DNA of 64,000 nt from Rhodobacterales bacterium HKCCE2091 (GCA_015689685.1 WVSL01000003.1:186001-250000); one strand, 5' to 3'; positions 17,486-27,230 are shown, counted from the stretch's first letter. Made by a program: numbers and translations. Notes: a model not told the origin generated them from the sequence alone.

Positions 17486-19318
17486 TCAGGCGGCGTCCTC
17501 GCGTTCGGCGGCCTGCCGCTGCCAGAGCCCCGCGTAACGGCCGCCCCGCGACAGGAGCGCCTCGTGGCGCCCGCTCTCGACCACCTGCCCGTCCTCCAGC
17601 ACGAGGATCTGGTCGGCATGGACCACAGTCGACAGCCGGTGCGCGATGGTCAGCACCGTGCGGCCCTCGCCCATCGCCCTGAGTTCCGCCAGGATCCCCT
17701 GCTCGGTCTCGGTGTCGAGCGCGCTTGTCGCCTCGTCGAGCAGCAGGATCGGCGGATCCTTCAGAAGCGTCCGGGCGATGCCCACCCTTTGCTTCTCGCC
17801 GCCCGACAACTTCAGCCCGCGTTCGCCCACGGCGGTCTCGTAGCCTTCCGGCAGGGCGCTGATGAAATCGTGGATCTTCGCCGCCCGTGCCGCCGCCTCG
17901 ATCTCGGCGAAGCCCGCGCCGGGCCGGCCATAGGCGATGTTGTAGCGGATCGTGTCGTTGAACAGCACGGTGTCCTGCGGAACGACGCCGATCGCGGCAT
18001 GGAGGCTGTCCTGGGTCACGTCGCGGATGTCCTGCCCGTCGATCCGGATCGCCCCGCCGCCGACATCGTAGAACCGGAACAGGAGCCGCCCGATGGTCGA
18101 CTTGCCGGCCCCCGACGGCCCGACCAACGCCAGCGTCTGGCCCGGCTCCACGGTGAAGCTCAGCCCCTTCAGGATCGGCCGCGCGGCATCGTAGCCGAAC
18201 ATCACGTCCTCGAATTCCAGCCGCCCAGCATCGACCTTCAGCGCGGGCGCGCCGGGCCTGTCCTCCACCTCCGCCGGCTGTTCCAGCAGGTCGAACATCT
18301 CGCCCATGTCCACCAGCGCCTGCCGGATTTCCCGGTAGACCGTGCCGAGGAAGTTGAGCGGCATGGTGATCTGGATCATGTAGGCGTTCACCAGCACGAA
18401 ATCGCCCACGGTCAGCGTCCCGGCCATCGCCCCCCGCGCGGCCATCACCATGACGATGACGAGACCCGTGGTGATGATCAGCGACTGGCCGAAGTTCAGC
18501 GCGGCGAGCGAGTAGTTCGTGCGGATCGCGGCGGCCTCGTAGCGCTCCATCGCGCCGTCGTAACGCGCCGCCTCCCGGCTTTCCGCGCCGAAATACTTCA
18601 CCGTCTCGAAGTTCAGGAGGCTGTCGATCGCCTTCTGGTTCGCGTCGGTGTCCTGGTCGTTCATTACCTTGCGGATCTTCACCCGCCACTCGGTCACCTT
18701 GAAGGTGAAGGTCACGTAGACCGCGATCGTGACGGCGAGCACCAGGAGGTAGCTGATGTCGAACACCACGGCGAGCACGATCCCCGTCAGCGTCAGTTCG
18801 AGGATCAGCGGACCGACCGAGAAGAGCATGAAGCGCAGCAGGAAATCGACGCCCTTGACCCCGCGTTCGATGATCCGCGACAGGCCCCCGGTCTTGCGGG
18901 TGATGTGGTAGCGCAGGCTGAGTGCGTGGATGTGCTGGAAGGTTTCCAGCGCCAGCCGCCGCAGCGCCCGCTGCCCGACCCGCGCGAAGACCGCGTCGCG
19001 CAGTTGCTGGAAGCCCACGTTCGACGCCCGTGCGGCGCCGTAGGCGACCGTCAGCCCGACCGCGCCCGCGCCCAGGAACCAGGCATCCGCCCGGTCGCTT
19101 TCACCCGCGAGCGCATCGACGGCGGCCTTGTAGAGAAACGGCGTGCCCACGGCGACGAGCTTGGCCGCGAGCAGCGCCAGAAGCGCCCAGACGACCCGCC
19201 GCTTGGCCCATGACTGGCCCTCCGGCCACAGGTACGGCGCGACCTTGCGGATCGTGCGCCAGCCGGAGCGGCGTTCGCGCGCCGCGAGGGCGGCGGTGTC
19301 TGTGTCCTGGCTGGCCAT
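17486..19318 (-). CDS. Atm1/HMT1-type ABC exporter (fused permease and ATPase)
   Basis: A 610-residue half-transporter. Six membrane helices cover about residues 35-330, with the sequence LLNFETVKYFGAESREAARY, characteristic of the mitochondrial Atm1/ABCB7 and bacterial NaAtm1 group. The ATPase has Walker A GPSGAGKST, signature LSGGEKQRVGIARTLL, Walker B ILLLDEATSALD and the H-loop IAHRLST. Atm1-type proteins export glutathione-linked sulfur compounds or metal-glutathione conjugates, which supports Fe-S or metal homeostasis. It stands alone, convergent with the desaturase and 66 bases downstream of the LysM gene on the same strand. Confidence 0.92.
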   Translation of the reverse strand: MASQDTDTAALAARERRSGWRTIRKVAPYLWPEGQSWAKRRVVWALLALLAAKLVAVGTPFLYKAAVDALAGESDRADAWFLGAGAVGLTVAYGAARASNVGFQQLRDAVFARVGQRALRRLALETFQHIHALSLRYHITRKTGGLSRIIERGVKGVDFLLRFMLFSVGPLILELTLTGIVLAVVFDISYLLVLAVTIAVYVTFTFKVTEWRVKIRKVMNDQDTDANQKAIDSLLNFETVKYFGAESREAARYDGAMERYEAAAIRTNYSLAALNFGQSLIITTGLVIVMVMAARGAMAGTLTVGDFVLVNAYMIQITMPLNFLGTVYREIRQALVDMGEMFDLLEQPAEVEDRPGAPALKVDAGRLEFEDVMFGYDAARPILKGLSFTVEPGQTLALVGPSGAGKSTIGRLLFRFYDVGGGAIRIDGQDIRDVTQDSLHAAIGVVPQDTVLFNDTIRYNIAYGRPGAGFAEIEAAARAAKIHDFISALPEGYETAVGERGLKLSGGEKQRVGIARTLLKDPPILLLDEATSALDTETEQGILAELRAMGEGRTVLTIAHRLSTVVHADQILVLEDGQVVESGRHEALLSRGGRYAGLWQRQAAEREDAA

Positions 19319-19384
19319 GATGGGGTCCGTCCGGAGGCTGGCTCCGGTCCTACCTATGCCCCCCGGACGGCCAATGCCAGTGGA

Positions 19385-21166
19385 TCAGTCGCCGCCCCCG
19401 ATCTCGGGCAGCGTGAACACCTGGCCGGGATAGATCAGGTCGGGGTCGCGGATCAGGTCGCGGTTGGCCTCGTAGACCTGCACGTAGAGTACGCCTTCGC
19501 CGTACTGCGCCCGCGCGATGCCCCAGAGCGTGTTGCCGGTCTGGACCGTATGCACGGTGATGCCGCCGGATGCGTTTTCCGGCAGCGCCTGGATCACCTC
19601 GGGCTCTTCCAGGAGGAACGGCGTTTCCATCCGGCTCGTGACCGTGCCCTCCGGGTCGACCTGGTCGACGCGCAGCGTGTAGGTGCCGGGATCGACCCCC
19701 GGCAGCCCGGTCGACCAGCCGCCAGAGGCGTCGATCTCGGCCAGTTGCACCGGTTCGTTGTCGATGTAGAGCCGGACGGAGGTATCGGCGGGGCCACGGC
19801 CCGTCAGGAAGACCTCGCCCTCGGTGTCGTAGGCGATCGTATCGAGCGTCACGGTTTCCTGTGCCGCCGGGGCCGGTCCGGGCGACAGGACGCGCACGCC
19901 GTCGGCATCGGCGATCAGCACGCGCGGCGCCGGGGGCGGCGGGGCGGGCTCCGTCGCCGGTGCCGGCGCAACTGCCGGCGCGGGGACCTCCCCGGCGGTG
20001 TCCGCGGCGCTCGCCACCAGGTCCGGCGCGTCGGGGGCCGCGTCCGCCTCCGGCGCGGCGGCGACGGTGGAGGCTTCGGGCGGCTCGCTTTCCGCGCCGT
20101 CCGGGACCGCGGCGTCGTCCGCAGCTTGTTCCGCCACCTCAGTCCCGGCCGCCGCGACGCCGGTTGCATCCTGTGCCAAACCCGTGCCTGCTTCGGTCGC
20201 CGGACCCGGAACCCCCTGCGCGTCCGCGGTCACGATCTGCCCCTCAGGCTCGGCAGCTTCGCCCGTGGCTTCGGTCGCAGCCTCCGCGGCCGTGTCTGCA
20301 GGCATGGCCGCTTCCTCCGGTGCCTCGGCCACATCGGCGTTGCCATCAGCGGGCGTGGAGGCATCCTCCGTGTCCGGTGCCGCGCCTTCGCTCGCCACCG
20401 GCACCTGATCCCCGGCCCCGGCGGTCCCGGCGGGCGGCTCCACCGCCGGTTCCGCCGTCGCGACCTCGCGCGGTTCGATGATGCTCGAATTGCCGCCCTC
20501 GATCCGCGCGCCGTCCGGTCCGGTGGCCACGAGGTCGAGGATGCGCGGCGCACCCGCCAGCGGGATGTTGACGATGGCGGCGAAGTTGCCGTCGGCCCCG
20601 GCCTCCACGGTCTGCAGCACCTCGCCGTCGAGCAGGATGTCCACCATCGCGCCGGGCTCCGCGAGGCCCGCGATCATCGACATGCCGTCCGCCTCGACCC
20701 GCACGAGGTCGAATGACGGGGCGACGGGTTCCGTCGGCTCCTCTGCTTCGGCCGTGTCCCCGGTGCCGGGCGCATCGGCCACCGCGGCGACTTCGGTGTC
20801 GGCTCCCTCCGGCGGGAGGTCGTCGTTTGCGTCATCTGCCGCCGCGTCGTCCGGTTCTGCCCCTTCCGTCTCGGCGGTCTCCACGCTTTCCGCCGCAGGC
20901 ATTTCGGCCTCATCCCCGGCCTCGCCCGAGGACGCGGTGGCGCCCACGCCCGACACATCGCCCGACGCCGCGTCGGACCCTGCACCGGCAGCATTGTCAC
21001 CGCCTTCCGGCAACTCCGGCATCCCGGTCCCGGCGGTTTCCTCCGTCCCGCGCCCCACGCCGCCGGGGCCGGTGGCGTAGAACGCCGCGACCCCGGCCCC
21101 GCCGATCAGCACGAGGAGGCCGATGGCAAGCCAGACGGTGCGGGCGGCACTTCCCGTTTCGGCCAT
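19385..21166 (-). CDS. LysM-domain membrane-anchored protein with long acidic linker
   Basis: A 593-residue protein: a short cytoplasmic end, one membrane helix at about residues 8-30 ([20 protein letters not shown]), then a very long Ala/Glu/Pro/Asp-rich low-complexity region broken by two beta-sandwich-like modules (around 140-225 and 445-520), and a C-terminal LysM domain beginning [21 protein letters not shown]. LysM binds peptidoglycan, so the protein probably spans the periplasm from inner membrane to wall. ATG 21166 is chosen because GGGGGA lies 8 bases before it; ATG 21175 has that sequence abutting the codon. It is divergent from the LOG gene. Confidence 0.85.
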   Translation of the reverse strand: MAETGSAARTVWLAIGLLVLIGGAGVAAFYATGPGGVGRGTEETAGTGMPELPEGGDNAAGAGSDAASGDVSGVGATASSGEAGDEAEMPAAESVETAETEGAEPDDAAADDANDDLPPEGADTEVAAVADAPGTGDTAEAEEPTEPVAPSFDLVRVEADGMSMIAGLAEPGAMVDILLDGEVLQTVEAGADGNFAAIVNIPLAGAPRILDLVATGPDGARIEGGNSSIIEPREVATAEPAVEPPAGTAGAGDQVPVASEGAAPDTEDASTPADGNADVAEAPEEAAMPADTAAEAATEATGEAAEPEGQIVTADAQGVPGPATEAGTGLAQDATGVAAAGTEVAEQAADDAAVPDGAESEPPEASTVAAAPEADAAPDAPDLVASAADTAGEVPAPAVAPAPATEPAPPPPAPRVLIADADGVRVLSPGPAPAAQETVTLDTIAYDTEGEVFLTGRGPADTSVRLYIDNEPVQLAEIDASGGWSTGLPGVDPGTYTLRVDQVDPEGTVTSRMETPFLLEEPEVIQALPENASGGITVHTVQTGNTLWGIARAQYGEGVLYVQVYEANRDLIRDPDLIYPGQVFTLPEIGGGD

Positions 21167-21296
21167 GTTCTTCATCCCCCAATGCCGCTTGGTTGTCCCC
21201 GTGCGCGCCTTCCGGCGGCCGATCCCCGCGGCTTGTGCCAGCCTATCAATCCCCATATCAGCGGTCAAAACGGCATTCGGCGCAAGGAGCAGGCCC

Positions 21297-21833
21297 ATGA
21301 GCAAGTCCGTCTGCGTGTTCTGCGGGTCGCGCCCGGGAACCGACCCGGCCTACGAGGCCGATGCGACGGCGCTTGGCGAGGGTCTGGCGCGGCAGGGCTG
21401 GCGGCTCGTATATGGCGCCGGAGATGTTGGGCTGATGGGCGCGGTCGCGCGCGCAGCGCAGGCCGCGGGCGGCGACACCTTCGGCGTGATCCCGACCCAC
21501 CTCTTGGACCTGGAGGTTGGCAAGCGCGACCTGTCCCGGTTGGTGGTGACCGAGAACATGCACGAGCGGAAGAAGGTCATGTTTATGAATTCCGACGCCA
21601 TTGCGGTGCTGCCGGGCGGCGCGGGGTCGCTGGACGAGTTCTTCGAGGTGCTGACCTGGGCGCAGCTCGGCCTGCACGCGCGGCCGATCGTTCTGTTGAA
21701 CACCAGGGGATACTGGGACCCGCTGATCGCGCTTGTCGATCACATCGTCGCGCAGGGGTTCGCGGACGCCTCGCTCCGCGACCTGTTCGACAGCGCGGAT
21801 ACGCCCGAGGCGCTCTTGGAACGCCTCGGGTAG
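21297..21833 (+). CDS. LOG family nucleotide hydrolase (TIGR00730)
   Basis: A 178-residue cytoplasmic protein of the lysine-decarboxylase-like LOG family, which hydrolyse nucleoside 5'-monophosphates to base and ribose 5-phosphate (cytokinin riboside monophosphate in plants). It starts with the family block [10 protein letters not shown], has the catalytic Arg91-Lys92 pair in MHERKK, and the phosphate-binding motif PGGAGSLDE (106-114), in which Ser replaces the more usual Thr. Length is normal. ATG 21297 has an AAGGAG site 7 bases upstream. The substrate in this bacterium is not known; older lysine decarboxylase labels are wrong. Confidence 0.92.
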   Translation: MSKSVCVFCGSRPGTDPAYEADATALGEGLARQGWRLVYGAGDVGLMGAVARAAQAAGGDTFGVIPTHLLDLEVGKRDLSRLVVTENMHERKKVMFMNSDAIAVLPGGAGSLDEFFEVLTWAQLGLHARPIVLLNTRGYWDPLIALVDHIVAQGFADASLRDLFDSADTPEALLERLG

Positions 21834-21843
21834 CGGCGGCGGG

Positions 21844-22299
21844 TCAGGCCGCGCTCATTTCCGATTTCACCAGCTTCTCGATCTCGTCGACCGGGTGGTT
21901 GGTGAGGGTCTTCGGGATTTCAGCGATCACCCGGTCCTCGACCTCCCGGTGAAGCTCCTGCCGCAGGGTGCCGAGCACGTTCGGCGCGGCGGCGATAACC
22001 AAGCGGTCGAAATCGCCGGCATGGGCGCGGCGGTAGAGGATCGCGGCGAGGTCCGAGGCGAAGCGGTCCTTCTCCAGCCGGTGCCAGTCGGTGTCCTGCA
22101 CCGCCGAGCGATGGACGGACGGGCCGTCGTTGAACCGGCCGGGACGGTCGGTGCCCTGCTCATGGGTCGGCGGGTTTTCCTGCGTTTCCTCGCGGATGAC
22201 CTCGAAATACGGATCCTCCGCATCGGTGACATTGCGCAGGAACAGCGCCTTTTCGCCGTCAGCCACGAGCACCCAGGTGCCTTGCGCGAGCGTCTTCAT
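21844..22299 (-). CDS. Host attachment family protein (Host_attach)
   Basis: A 151-residue soluble protein of the family first named for attachment of Agrobacterium to plant cells. It has the typical start (TWVLVADGEKALFLRN), a central RHSAVQDTDWHRLEKDRFASDLAAILYR-like segment, and DRLVIAAAPNVLGTLRQELH before the C-terminus. No export signal is present, so a direct adhesive role is doubtful; relatives resemble eRF1/Pelota-type domains. It is directly downstream of a small hydrophilic gene (shared boundary 22299/22300) and convergent with LOG. Confidence 0.85.
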   Translation of the reverse strand: MKTLAQGTWVLVADGEKALFLRNVTDAEDPYFEVIREETQENPPTHEQGTDRPGRFNDGPSVHRSAVQDTDWHRLEKDRFASDLAAILYRRAHAGDFDRLVIAAAPNVLGTLRQELHREVEDRVIAEIPKTLTNHPVDEIEKLVKSEMSAA

Positions 22300-22530
22300 T
22301 TACCGCCCCCCCGTACCGTGATGGCCGCCGAGATCGCCCTGGCCCTTTTCGTCCGATTTCTGCACGCGGGTCGCCCCGTTACCCTTCAGGGCCTGCTTTT
22401 CCTCGTCGCGGGTGCCGACCTTGCGTTCGAGAACGCCCTGGGCGCGGCCGGACTGGGACGGGGTCGGTGCGTCGTCCACGAACTCCTCGGTCTCGCGCTT
22501 GCCATCCTTCGATCTCAGTCGCTCTGCCAT
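22300..22530 (-). CDS. Small hydrophilic protein, unknown function
   Basis: A 76-residue, highly charged and Gly-rich protein with no hydrophobic core (Lys, Arg, Glu, Asp, Gln and Gly dominate), so it is probably unstructured. ATG 22530 has GGAGG 5 bases upstream. It abuts the host attachment family gene with no gap, so they are co-transcribed. Its composition resembles desiccation- or stress-related hydrophilins; that is only a compositional resemblance. Confidence 0.6.
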   Translation of the reverse strand: MAERLRSKDGKRETEEFVDDAPTPSQSGRAQGVLERKVGTRDEEKQALKGNGATRVQKSDEKGQGDLGGHHGTGGR

Positions 22531-22587
22531 CTCATCCTCCGTGGGTCTGTCGGGGAAAAACGTGCCCAAGCGGCTGAGGTTCCAACG

Positions 22588-22622
22588 AAAAGGCCCCGCC
22601 GGATCGCTCCGGCGGGGCCTTT
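22588..22622. terminator. Bidirectional intrinsic terminator after sodB
   Basis: Near-perfect hairpin: AAAAGGCCCCGCCGGA (22588-22603), loop TCGC, then TCCGGCGGGGCCTTT (22608-22622). Flanking A and T runs supply a U-tract in both directions. It ends the sodB transcript on the minus strand. Confidence 0.9.
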
Positions 22623-22644
22623 CAACAGGTGAAACGGGGGCCGG

Positions 22645-23253
22645 TCAGGCGCTCGCGAGGCGCTCCGCGACGTTTTCCCAGTTCACGAGGTTCTCGAGGA
22701 AGTTCGACAGGTAGGCCGGCCGCTTGTTGCGGTAGTCGATGTAGTAGGAATGCTCCCACACGTCGCAGCCCAGAAGCGCGGTCTGCCCGAAGCAGAGCGG
22801 GTTCACGCCGTTCTCGGTCTTGGTGACCTTGAGGCTGCCGTCGGTGTCGACGACGAGCCAGCACCAGCCGGATCCGAACTGGCCCGCACCGGCGGCGGAG
22901 AACTGAGACTTGAACGCCTCGACGTCGCCGAATGCCTCGTTGATGCGGCTTTCCAGCTCACCCGGCATCGCGGGCTTGCCCGGCCCCATCATTTCCCAGA
23001 ACTGCATGTGGTTCCAGTGTTGCGAGGCGTTGTTGAAGATGCCCGACTGCGCGACGGCGTTCGCGTCGTAGGTGCCGGTGATGATCTCTTCCAGCGACTT
23101 GTCGGCCCACTCGGTCCCGTCGATCAGCTTGTTGCCGTTGTCGACATAGGCCTTGTGGTGGATGTCGTGGTGGAACTCGAGCGTTTCCTTCGACATGCCG
23201 AGATCGGCCAGCGCGTCGTGTGCATAGGGAAGATCGGGAAGTTCGAATGCCAT
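22645..23253 (-). CDS. sodB: Superoxide dismutase, Fe/Mn type
   Basis: A 202-residue cytoplasmic Fe/Mn superoxide dismutase, converting superoxide to H2O2 and O2. The metal ligands are placed as in Escherichia coli SodB: His28 (LEFHHDIHH), His82 (HWNHMQFW), Asp164 and His168 (CDVWEHSYYIDY). Second-sphere residues favour the iron form, as in alphaproteobacterial SodB, but cambialism cannot be excluded. The ATG is preceded by GGAGGGG. It is followed by a strong terminator and preceded by soxG 76 bases upstream on the same strand; it probably has its own promoter. Confidence 0.96.
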   Translation of the reverse strand: MAFELPDLPYAHDALADLGMSKETLEFHHDIHHKAYVDNGNKLIDGTEWADKSLEEIITGTYDANAVAQSGIFNNASQHWNHMQFWEMMGPGKPAMPGELESRINEAFGDVEAFKSQFSAAGAGQFGSGWCWLVVDTDGSLKVTKTENGVNPLCFGQTALLGCDVWEHSYYIDYRNKRPAYLSNFLENLVNWENVAERLASA

Positions 23254-23329
23254 CGGGGGCCCCTCCGGTTGTTGGCGTGTTCGGGTGTCACTTGTGGTTC
23301 AACGGGGTGGGGCGTCAAGGGTGCGGGAG

Positions 23330-23890
23330 TCAGAAATGCCCCACGGAGGACCCGGGCGCGGCCGCCTTGGCAAGGATGTCGAAGGCGTATCGCGCGACGG
23401 ATCGGAACACGACGAGGCAGAAGGTCTCCGGCCCCGCCATCCAGAACGCGGCGGGAACCTGGGCCAAGCGCGTGCGGCGGAGCTCGCCCGGCTCGAACCG
23501 GCCGGGGGCGAGGTCGACGGGCGCGAGCTTGGCCAGCGCCTCTCGCGCGCCGGGGCCGTCGAGCGAGAACACCTCGCGGGCGTCCGACACGTCGGCGGCG
23601 AGGTGATGCGTGCCCGCCAGCGATTGCGCCAGGGTAGCGGTGAGGCCGGGCGCCGCGCCGTGGTCGCAGAGGATCAGGAGCTCGTCCGGCGACATCCACG
23701 CGATCCCGTTGCCGAGATCGCCGTCGATCCGGCGCTGTCCCGGCACGGCGAACCCGGTGGCCGATTGCACGGCCCCGGCCACGGCGGCGTGATCGCCCCG
23801 CAGGGTCACCATGCCCTGCGGTCCCATTTCCCGAACGGCCGCGATCCCTTCGTGAACTTCGTCCGGCAATGCGCTGTCAGGGTTAGACAT
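23330..23890 (-). CDS. soxG: Sarcosine oxidase gamma subunit
   Basis: A 186-residue protein of the SoxG family, the small gamma subunit of heterotetrameric sarcosine oxidase, related in fold to GcvT. Recognisable features are GDLGNGIAWMSPDELLILCDHG and DVSDAREVFSLDGPGAREALAKLAPVDLAPGRF. Its ATG overlaps the end of soxA by 8 bases, showing translational coupling. It lies last in the soxDAG segment. The subunit has no cofactor of its own in characterised enzymes but is required for assembly. Confidence 0.92.
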   Translation of the reverse strand: MSNPDSALPDEVHEGIAAVREMGPQGMVTLRGDHAAVAGAVQSATGFAVPGQRRIDGDLGNGIAWMSPDELLILCDHGAAPGLTATLAQSLAGTHHLAADVSDAREVFSLDGPGAREALAKLAPVDLAPGRFEPGELRRTRLAQVPAAFWMAGPETFCLVVFRSVARYAFDILAKAAAPGSSVGHF

Positions 23891-26867
23891 TCTGCTTCTC
23901 CCCCTCCGGGTCGTAGAACACCGGGCTCACGATCTTCGCCTTCACTGTCCCGCCTGCGAGGGTGGTGAAGTCGAGCACCTCGCCCATCCGGTCCGGCCCG
24001 TTCAGGACCAGGCCCATCGCGATGCCGCGCCCGAGCGTCGGCGACCGGTAGGTCGAGGTCACGCGCCCTTGCGTGTTGCCCTGCCCGTTCGCGTTCCGGC
24101 CATCGGCCACGGCGAGCGCGCCGTCTTCCAGCACCGACCCGTCGAGCGTTTCCAGCCCGACGAGCTTCCAGCGCGTGGGGTCCGTCATGTGGCTGCGGGC
24201 CTGGGCGCGCTTGCCGATGTAGTCGTCCTTCTTCTTCGAGATCGCCCAGTCGAGGCCCAGGTCCTGCGGGATCACGGTGCCGTCGGTCTCGTCGCCGATC
24301 ATGATGAAGCCCTTCTCGGCCCGCATGACGTGCAGCGCCTCGGTGCCGTAGGGGGTGATCCCGTGGGCGGCCCCGGCGGCGAGCGCGGCGTCCCAGAATT
24401 CCCGCCCGCGGCTGGCGGGCACGGCGACCTCGTAGCTGAGCTCCCCGGAGAAGGAGATGCGGAACACGCGCGCCGGGATCCCCGCAAGCTCGCCGTCCGC
24501 GAAGGTCATGAACGGTAGGGTGTCGGCGGAAACATCCATTCCGCCGAGCGTTTCCAGCACCGCCCGCGCCTTCGGGCCGACCACGGCGACCTGGGCGAAG
24601 GCCTCGGTGATGTTGACGGTGTAAACCTGCCAGTCCCACCACTCGGTCTGGAGCCACTCCTCCATGTGGGCATGGATCCGGTCCGCGCCGCCGGTGGTGG
24701 TGTGAACGAGGAAGGTGTCGTCGTCGAGCCGCGCCACCACGCCGTCGTCGATCAGGAACCCGTTCTCGGAGCACATCAGGCCATAGCGGCACTTCCCCGG
24801 TTTCAGGCTGCTCATGAGGTTGGTGTAGAGCATGTCCATGAACCGGCCCGCGTCGGGGCCCTTCACGAGGATCTTGCCGAGCGTGGAAGCGTCGAGAAGG
24901 CCGACACCGTTCCGGGTCGCGTTGATTTCCCGCGCGACGGCGTCGTGCTTCGATTCGCCGGCCTTCGGGAAGCAGTAGGGCCTCCGCCAGTGTCCGACCG
25001 GTTCCCAATCCGCGCCGTTGGCCTCGTGCCAGCCGTGGATCGGCGTGCGCCGCAGCGGCTGGAACGTCTCGCCCCGCGCCTCGCCCGCGATCGCGCCGAA
25101 GGAGATCGGCGTGTAGGGCGGGCGGAAGGTCGTCGTCCCGACCTCGGGGATCGGCTTTTCCAGCGCCCGCGACAGCGTCGCCAGGCCGTTGATGTTGCTG
25201 AGCTTCCCCTGGTCCGTCGCCATCCCGAGCGTGGTATAGCGCTTGGTGTGCTCGACGCTTTCGTAACCCTCGCGCGCGGCGAGTTCCACGTCGGTCACCT
25301 TCACGTCGTTCTGGTAGTCGAGCCAGGCCTTGGACCTGAGCGCGTAGGGCGCGTTCGCGGGCGACAGCCAGACCGGCGCGATCGGCGCCTCGGCCGGATC
25401 GTCCGCGCCCGGCGCCGTGCCGGGCTCGCCGCCTGCGGCCCCTGCCCCGGCGCGCGTCGCGTCCGCCAGCACGGCGGCGGTCGAAAGCTCCCCGTTCGCG
25501 GCCCCGGCCACGGTCACCATCGCGCGGCCATCCGCGCCGAGCGGCGGGCGGCCGGCATCGGGGCGGAACATCGCCTGCGCGTCGTCCCAGGTCAGCTTGC
25601 CGCCGCAATGGGACCAGAGATGCACGACCGGCGACCAGCCGCCCGACATCGCCACAGCGTCGCAGGGCAGTTCGGCCGTGACCGCACCATCGCCGTCCTG
25701 CCGGCACAGCTGGATCTTCGCGACCCGCGCATTGCCCTTCACCGCGTGGACCCCGGTGCCCTGGAAGATCGTGAGACCCGCGGCGCGCGCGGCCTCGCCG
25801 AGCGCACCGGCGCCGCTTTCACGCAGGTCGACGATGGCCGGAACCTCGATCCCGGCCTCGGTCAGCGCCAGCGCGGTGCGGTAGGCGTCGTCGTTGTTGG
25901 TCACGACCACGACCCGGTCCCCGACCGCGACGCCGTAATCAGCGAGGTAGTCGCGCGCGGCGCTGGCGAGCATCACGCCGGGGATGTCGTTCCCGGCGAA
26001 GGCGAGCGGGCGTTCGATCGCGCCGGTGGCGGTGACGATGTGCCCGGCCCGGATCTTCCAGAGCCGGTGGCGCGGCCCGCCCTCGGGCAGCGATTCCTCG
26101 CTCGCGATGACATAGCCGTGGTCGTAGACGCCCGCTGCCATGACCCCGGTGCGGATCGTGACATTCTCCATCCCTTCAAGGGCCTGGACGGTGGCGTTGA
26201 CCCAGTCGGCGGCATCGGCGCCGTCGATGTTTACGCCGTCAACCGGCGCACGTCCGCCCCAATGCCCGCGCTGCTCGATCAGCAGGACGCGCGACCCGGT
26301 CCGACCCGCCGTCAGCGCGGCCTGCAGCCCCGCCACCCCGCCGCCCACGACGAGCACGTCGCAGAAGGCGTGGAAATGTTCGTAGCTGTCTGGGTCCGGT
26401 CCCGTCGGCGCGGTTCCGAGACCGGCGGCACGGCGGATCACCGGTTCGAACACGTGCTTCCAGAACGGCCGGGGATGGATGAAGGTCTTGTAGTAGAACC
26501 CGGCGGGGAAGAAGTGGCGGGCGGCATCGTTCACCCGGCCCACGTCCCATTCGAGGCTCGGCCAGTGGTTCTGGCTGACCGCGGTCATGCCCGGCTGCAA
26601 CGGGGTCGTGGTGGCGCGCTGGTTCGGCTCCGACGCCGCGCCCTGCCCGATCCCGAGGAGCGCGTTCGGCTCCTCCGACCCGCTCGCGACCAAGCCGCGC
26701 GGGCGGTGGTACTTGAACGACCGGCCGAGCAGCACCTGGTCGGCAGCCAGAAGCGCGGAGGCCAGCGTGTCGCCCGCGTGTCCGCCGAGTTCGCGGCCGT
26801 TGAAGGTGAAGGTGACGGGGGTGTCGCGGTCGATCAGGCGACCGCCCCGTGGCAAACGACGGCTCAT
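23883..26867 (-). CDS. soxA: Sarcosine oxidase alpha subunit
   Basis: A 994-residue protein matching the alpha subunit of heterotetrameric sarcosine oxidase, which oxidises sarcosine to glycine and passes the one-carbon unit to tetrahydrofolate. In order: an N-terminal ferredoxin-like part (ITFTFNGRELGGHAGDTLASALLA), a Rossmann NAD-binding domain (VVGGGVAGLQAALTAGRTGS, about residue 165), further pyridine nucleotide-disulfide oxidoreductase regions, and a C-terminal GcvT-like tetrahydrofolate domain from about residue 600 to the end. ATG 26867 overlaps the soxD stop in an ATGA. Length is typical. Confidence 0.96.
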   Translation of the reverse strand: MSRRLPRGGRLIDRDTPVTFTFNGRELGGHAGDTLASALLAADQVLLGRSFKYHRPRGLVASGSEEPNALLGIGQGAASEPNQRATTTPLQPGMTAVSQNHWPSLEWDVGRVNDAARHFFPAGFYYKTFIHPRPFWKHVFEPVIRRAAGLGTAPTGPDPDSYEHFHAFCDVLVVGGGVAGLQAALTAGRTGSRVLLIEQRGHWGGRAPVDGVNIDGADAADWVNATVQALEGMENVTIRTGVMAAGVYDHGYVIASEESLPEGGPRHRLWKIRAGHIVTATGAIERPLAFAGNDIPGVMLASAARDYLADYGVAVGDRVVVVTNNDDAYRTALALTEAGIEVPAIVDLRESGAGALGEAARAAGLTIFQGTGVHAVKGNARVAKIQLCRQDGDGAVTAELPCDAVAMSGGWSPVVHLWSHCGGKLTWDDAQAMFRPDAGRPPLGADGRAMVTVAGAANGELSTAAVLADATRAGAGAAGGEPGTAPGADDPAEAPIAPVWLSPANAPYALRSKAWLDYQNDVKVTDVELAAREGYESVEHTKRYTTLGMATDQGKLSNINGLATLSRALEKPIPEVGTTTFRPPYTPISFGAIAGEARGETFQPLRRTPIHGWHEANGADWEPVGHWRRPYCFPKAGESKHDAVAREINATRNGVGLLDASTLGKILVKGPDAGRFMDMLYTNLMSSLKPGKCRYGLMCSENGFLIDDGVVARLDDDTFLVHTTTGGADRIHAHMEEWLQTEWWDWQVYTVNITEAFAQVAVVGPKARAVLETLGGMDVSADTLPFMTFADGELAGIPARVFRISFSGELSYEVAVPASRGREFWDAALAAGAAHGITPYGTEALHVMRAEKGFIMIGDETDGTVIPQDLGLDWAISKKKDDYIGKRAQARSHMTDPTRWKLVGLETLDGSVLEDGALAVADGRNANGQGNTQGRVTSTYRSPTLGRGIAMGLVLNGPDRMGEVLDFTTLAGGTVKAKIVSPVFYDPEGEKQNV

Positions 26868-27169
26868 CCGCGCCTCCGCTCGATCTCGGCCCGGATCTCG
26901 GCGGGCGGTTCGGTGACCTGCGCGGAATAGGTGCCGAGGACCTCCATCGTCACCGTGTCGCGCGCCGCGTGGAACCACTTGCCGCAGCCCTGTGCGTGCC
27001 GCCAGCGCTCGAAATGGACGCCGCGGGGGTTCTGGCGGGTGAAGAGATAGCTTTCGAAGCTGACCTCGTCGGATCCCGGGCCTTCCCGCTTCAGGTGGGC
27101 TTCGCCCCCGGGGGTCAGCTCGGTTTCCTCGGCCTCGATGCCGCAGTTGGGACAGCGCAGCAGGAGCAT
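26864..27169 (-). CDS. soxD: Sarcosine oxidase delta subunit
   Basis: A 101-residue zinc-binding delta subunit. The zinc ligands are visible as Cys6 and Cys9 (CPNC) and His58 with Cys62 (RHAQGCGKWF). FERWRH and TYSAQVTEPP are family hallmarks. The ATG at 27169 is preceded by GGAGGG, but that sequence is one arm of a hairpin (27179-27196). The stop overlaps soxA. Unlike the usual soxB-soxD junction, a separate small gene and about 100 non-coding bases lie between soxB and soxD here. Confidence 0.94.
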   Translation of the reverse strand: MLLLRCPNCGIEAEETELTPGGEAHLKREGPGSDEVSFESYLFTRQNPRGVHFERWRHAQGCGKWFHAARDTVTMEVLGTYSAQVTEPPAEIRAEIERRRG

Positions 27170-27178
27170 GTCAGCAGG

Positions 27179-27196
27179 CCCTCCGGGGCCGGAGGG
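27179..27196 (-). promoter_or_regulatory. Hairpin covering the soxD ribosome binding site
   Basis: CCCTCCGG-GG-CCGGAGGG is an 18-base perfect inverted repeat (7 bp with a 4-base loop if folded realistically). On the minus strand its 3' arm is the GGAGGG that would serve as Shine-Dalgarno about 10 bases before the soxD ATG. Folding would hide it. Whether this controls translation is inference. Confidence 0.45.
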
Positions 27197-27230
27197 TCTG
27201 GACGGTAGATCGTGTCGTGGCAGTGAGGAC

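Noticed and set aside
22586-22624. Could the GC-rich inverted repeat after sodB be a REP element or attachment site
   Set aside because: The short tetraloop and flanking A/T runs fit a terminator, and it is single copy in the window.
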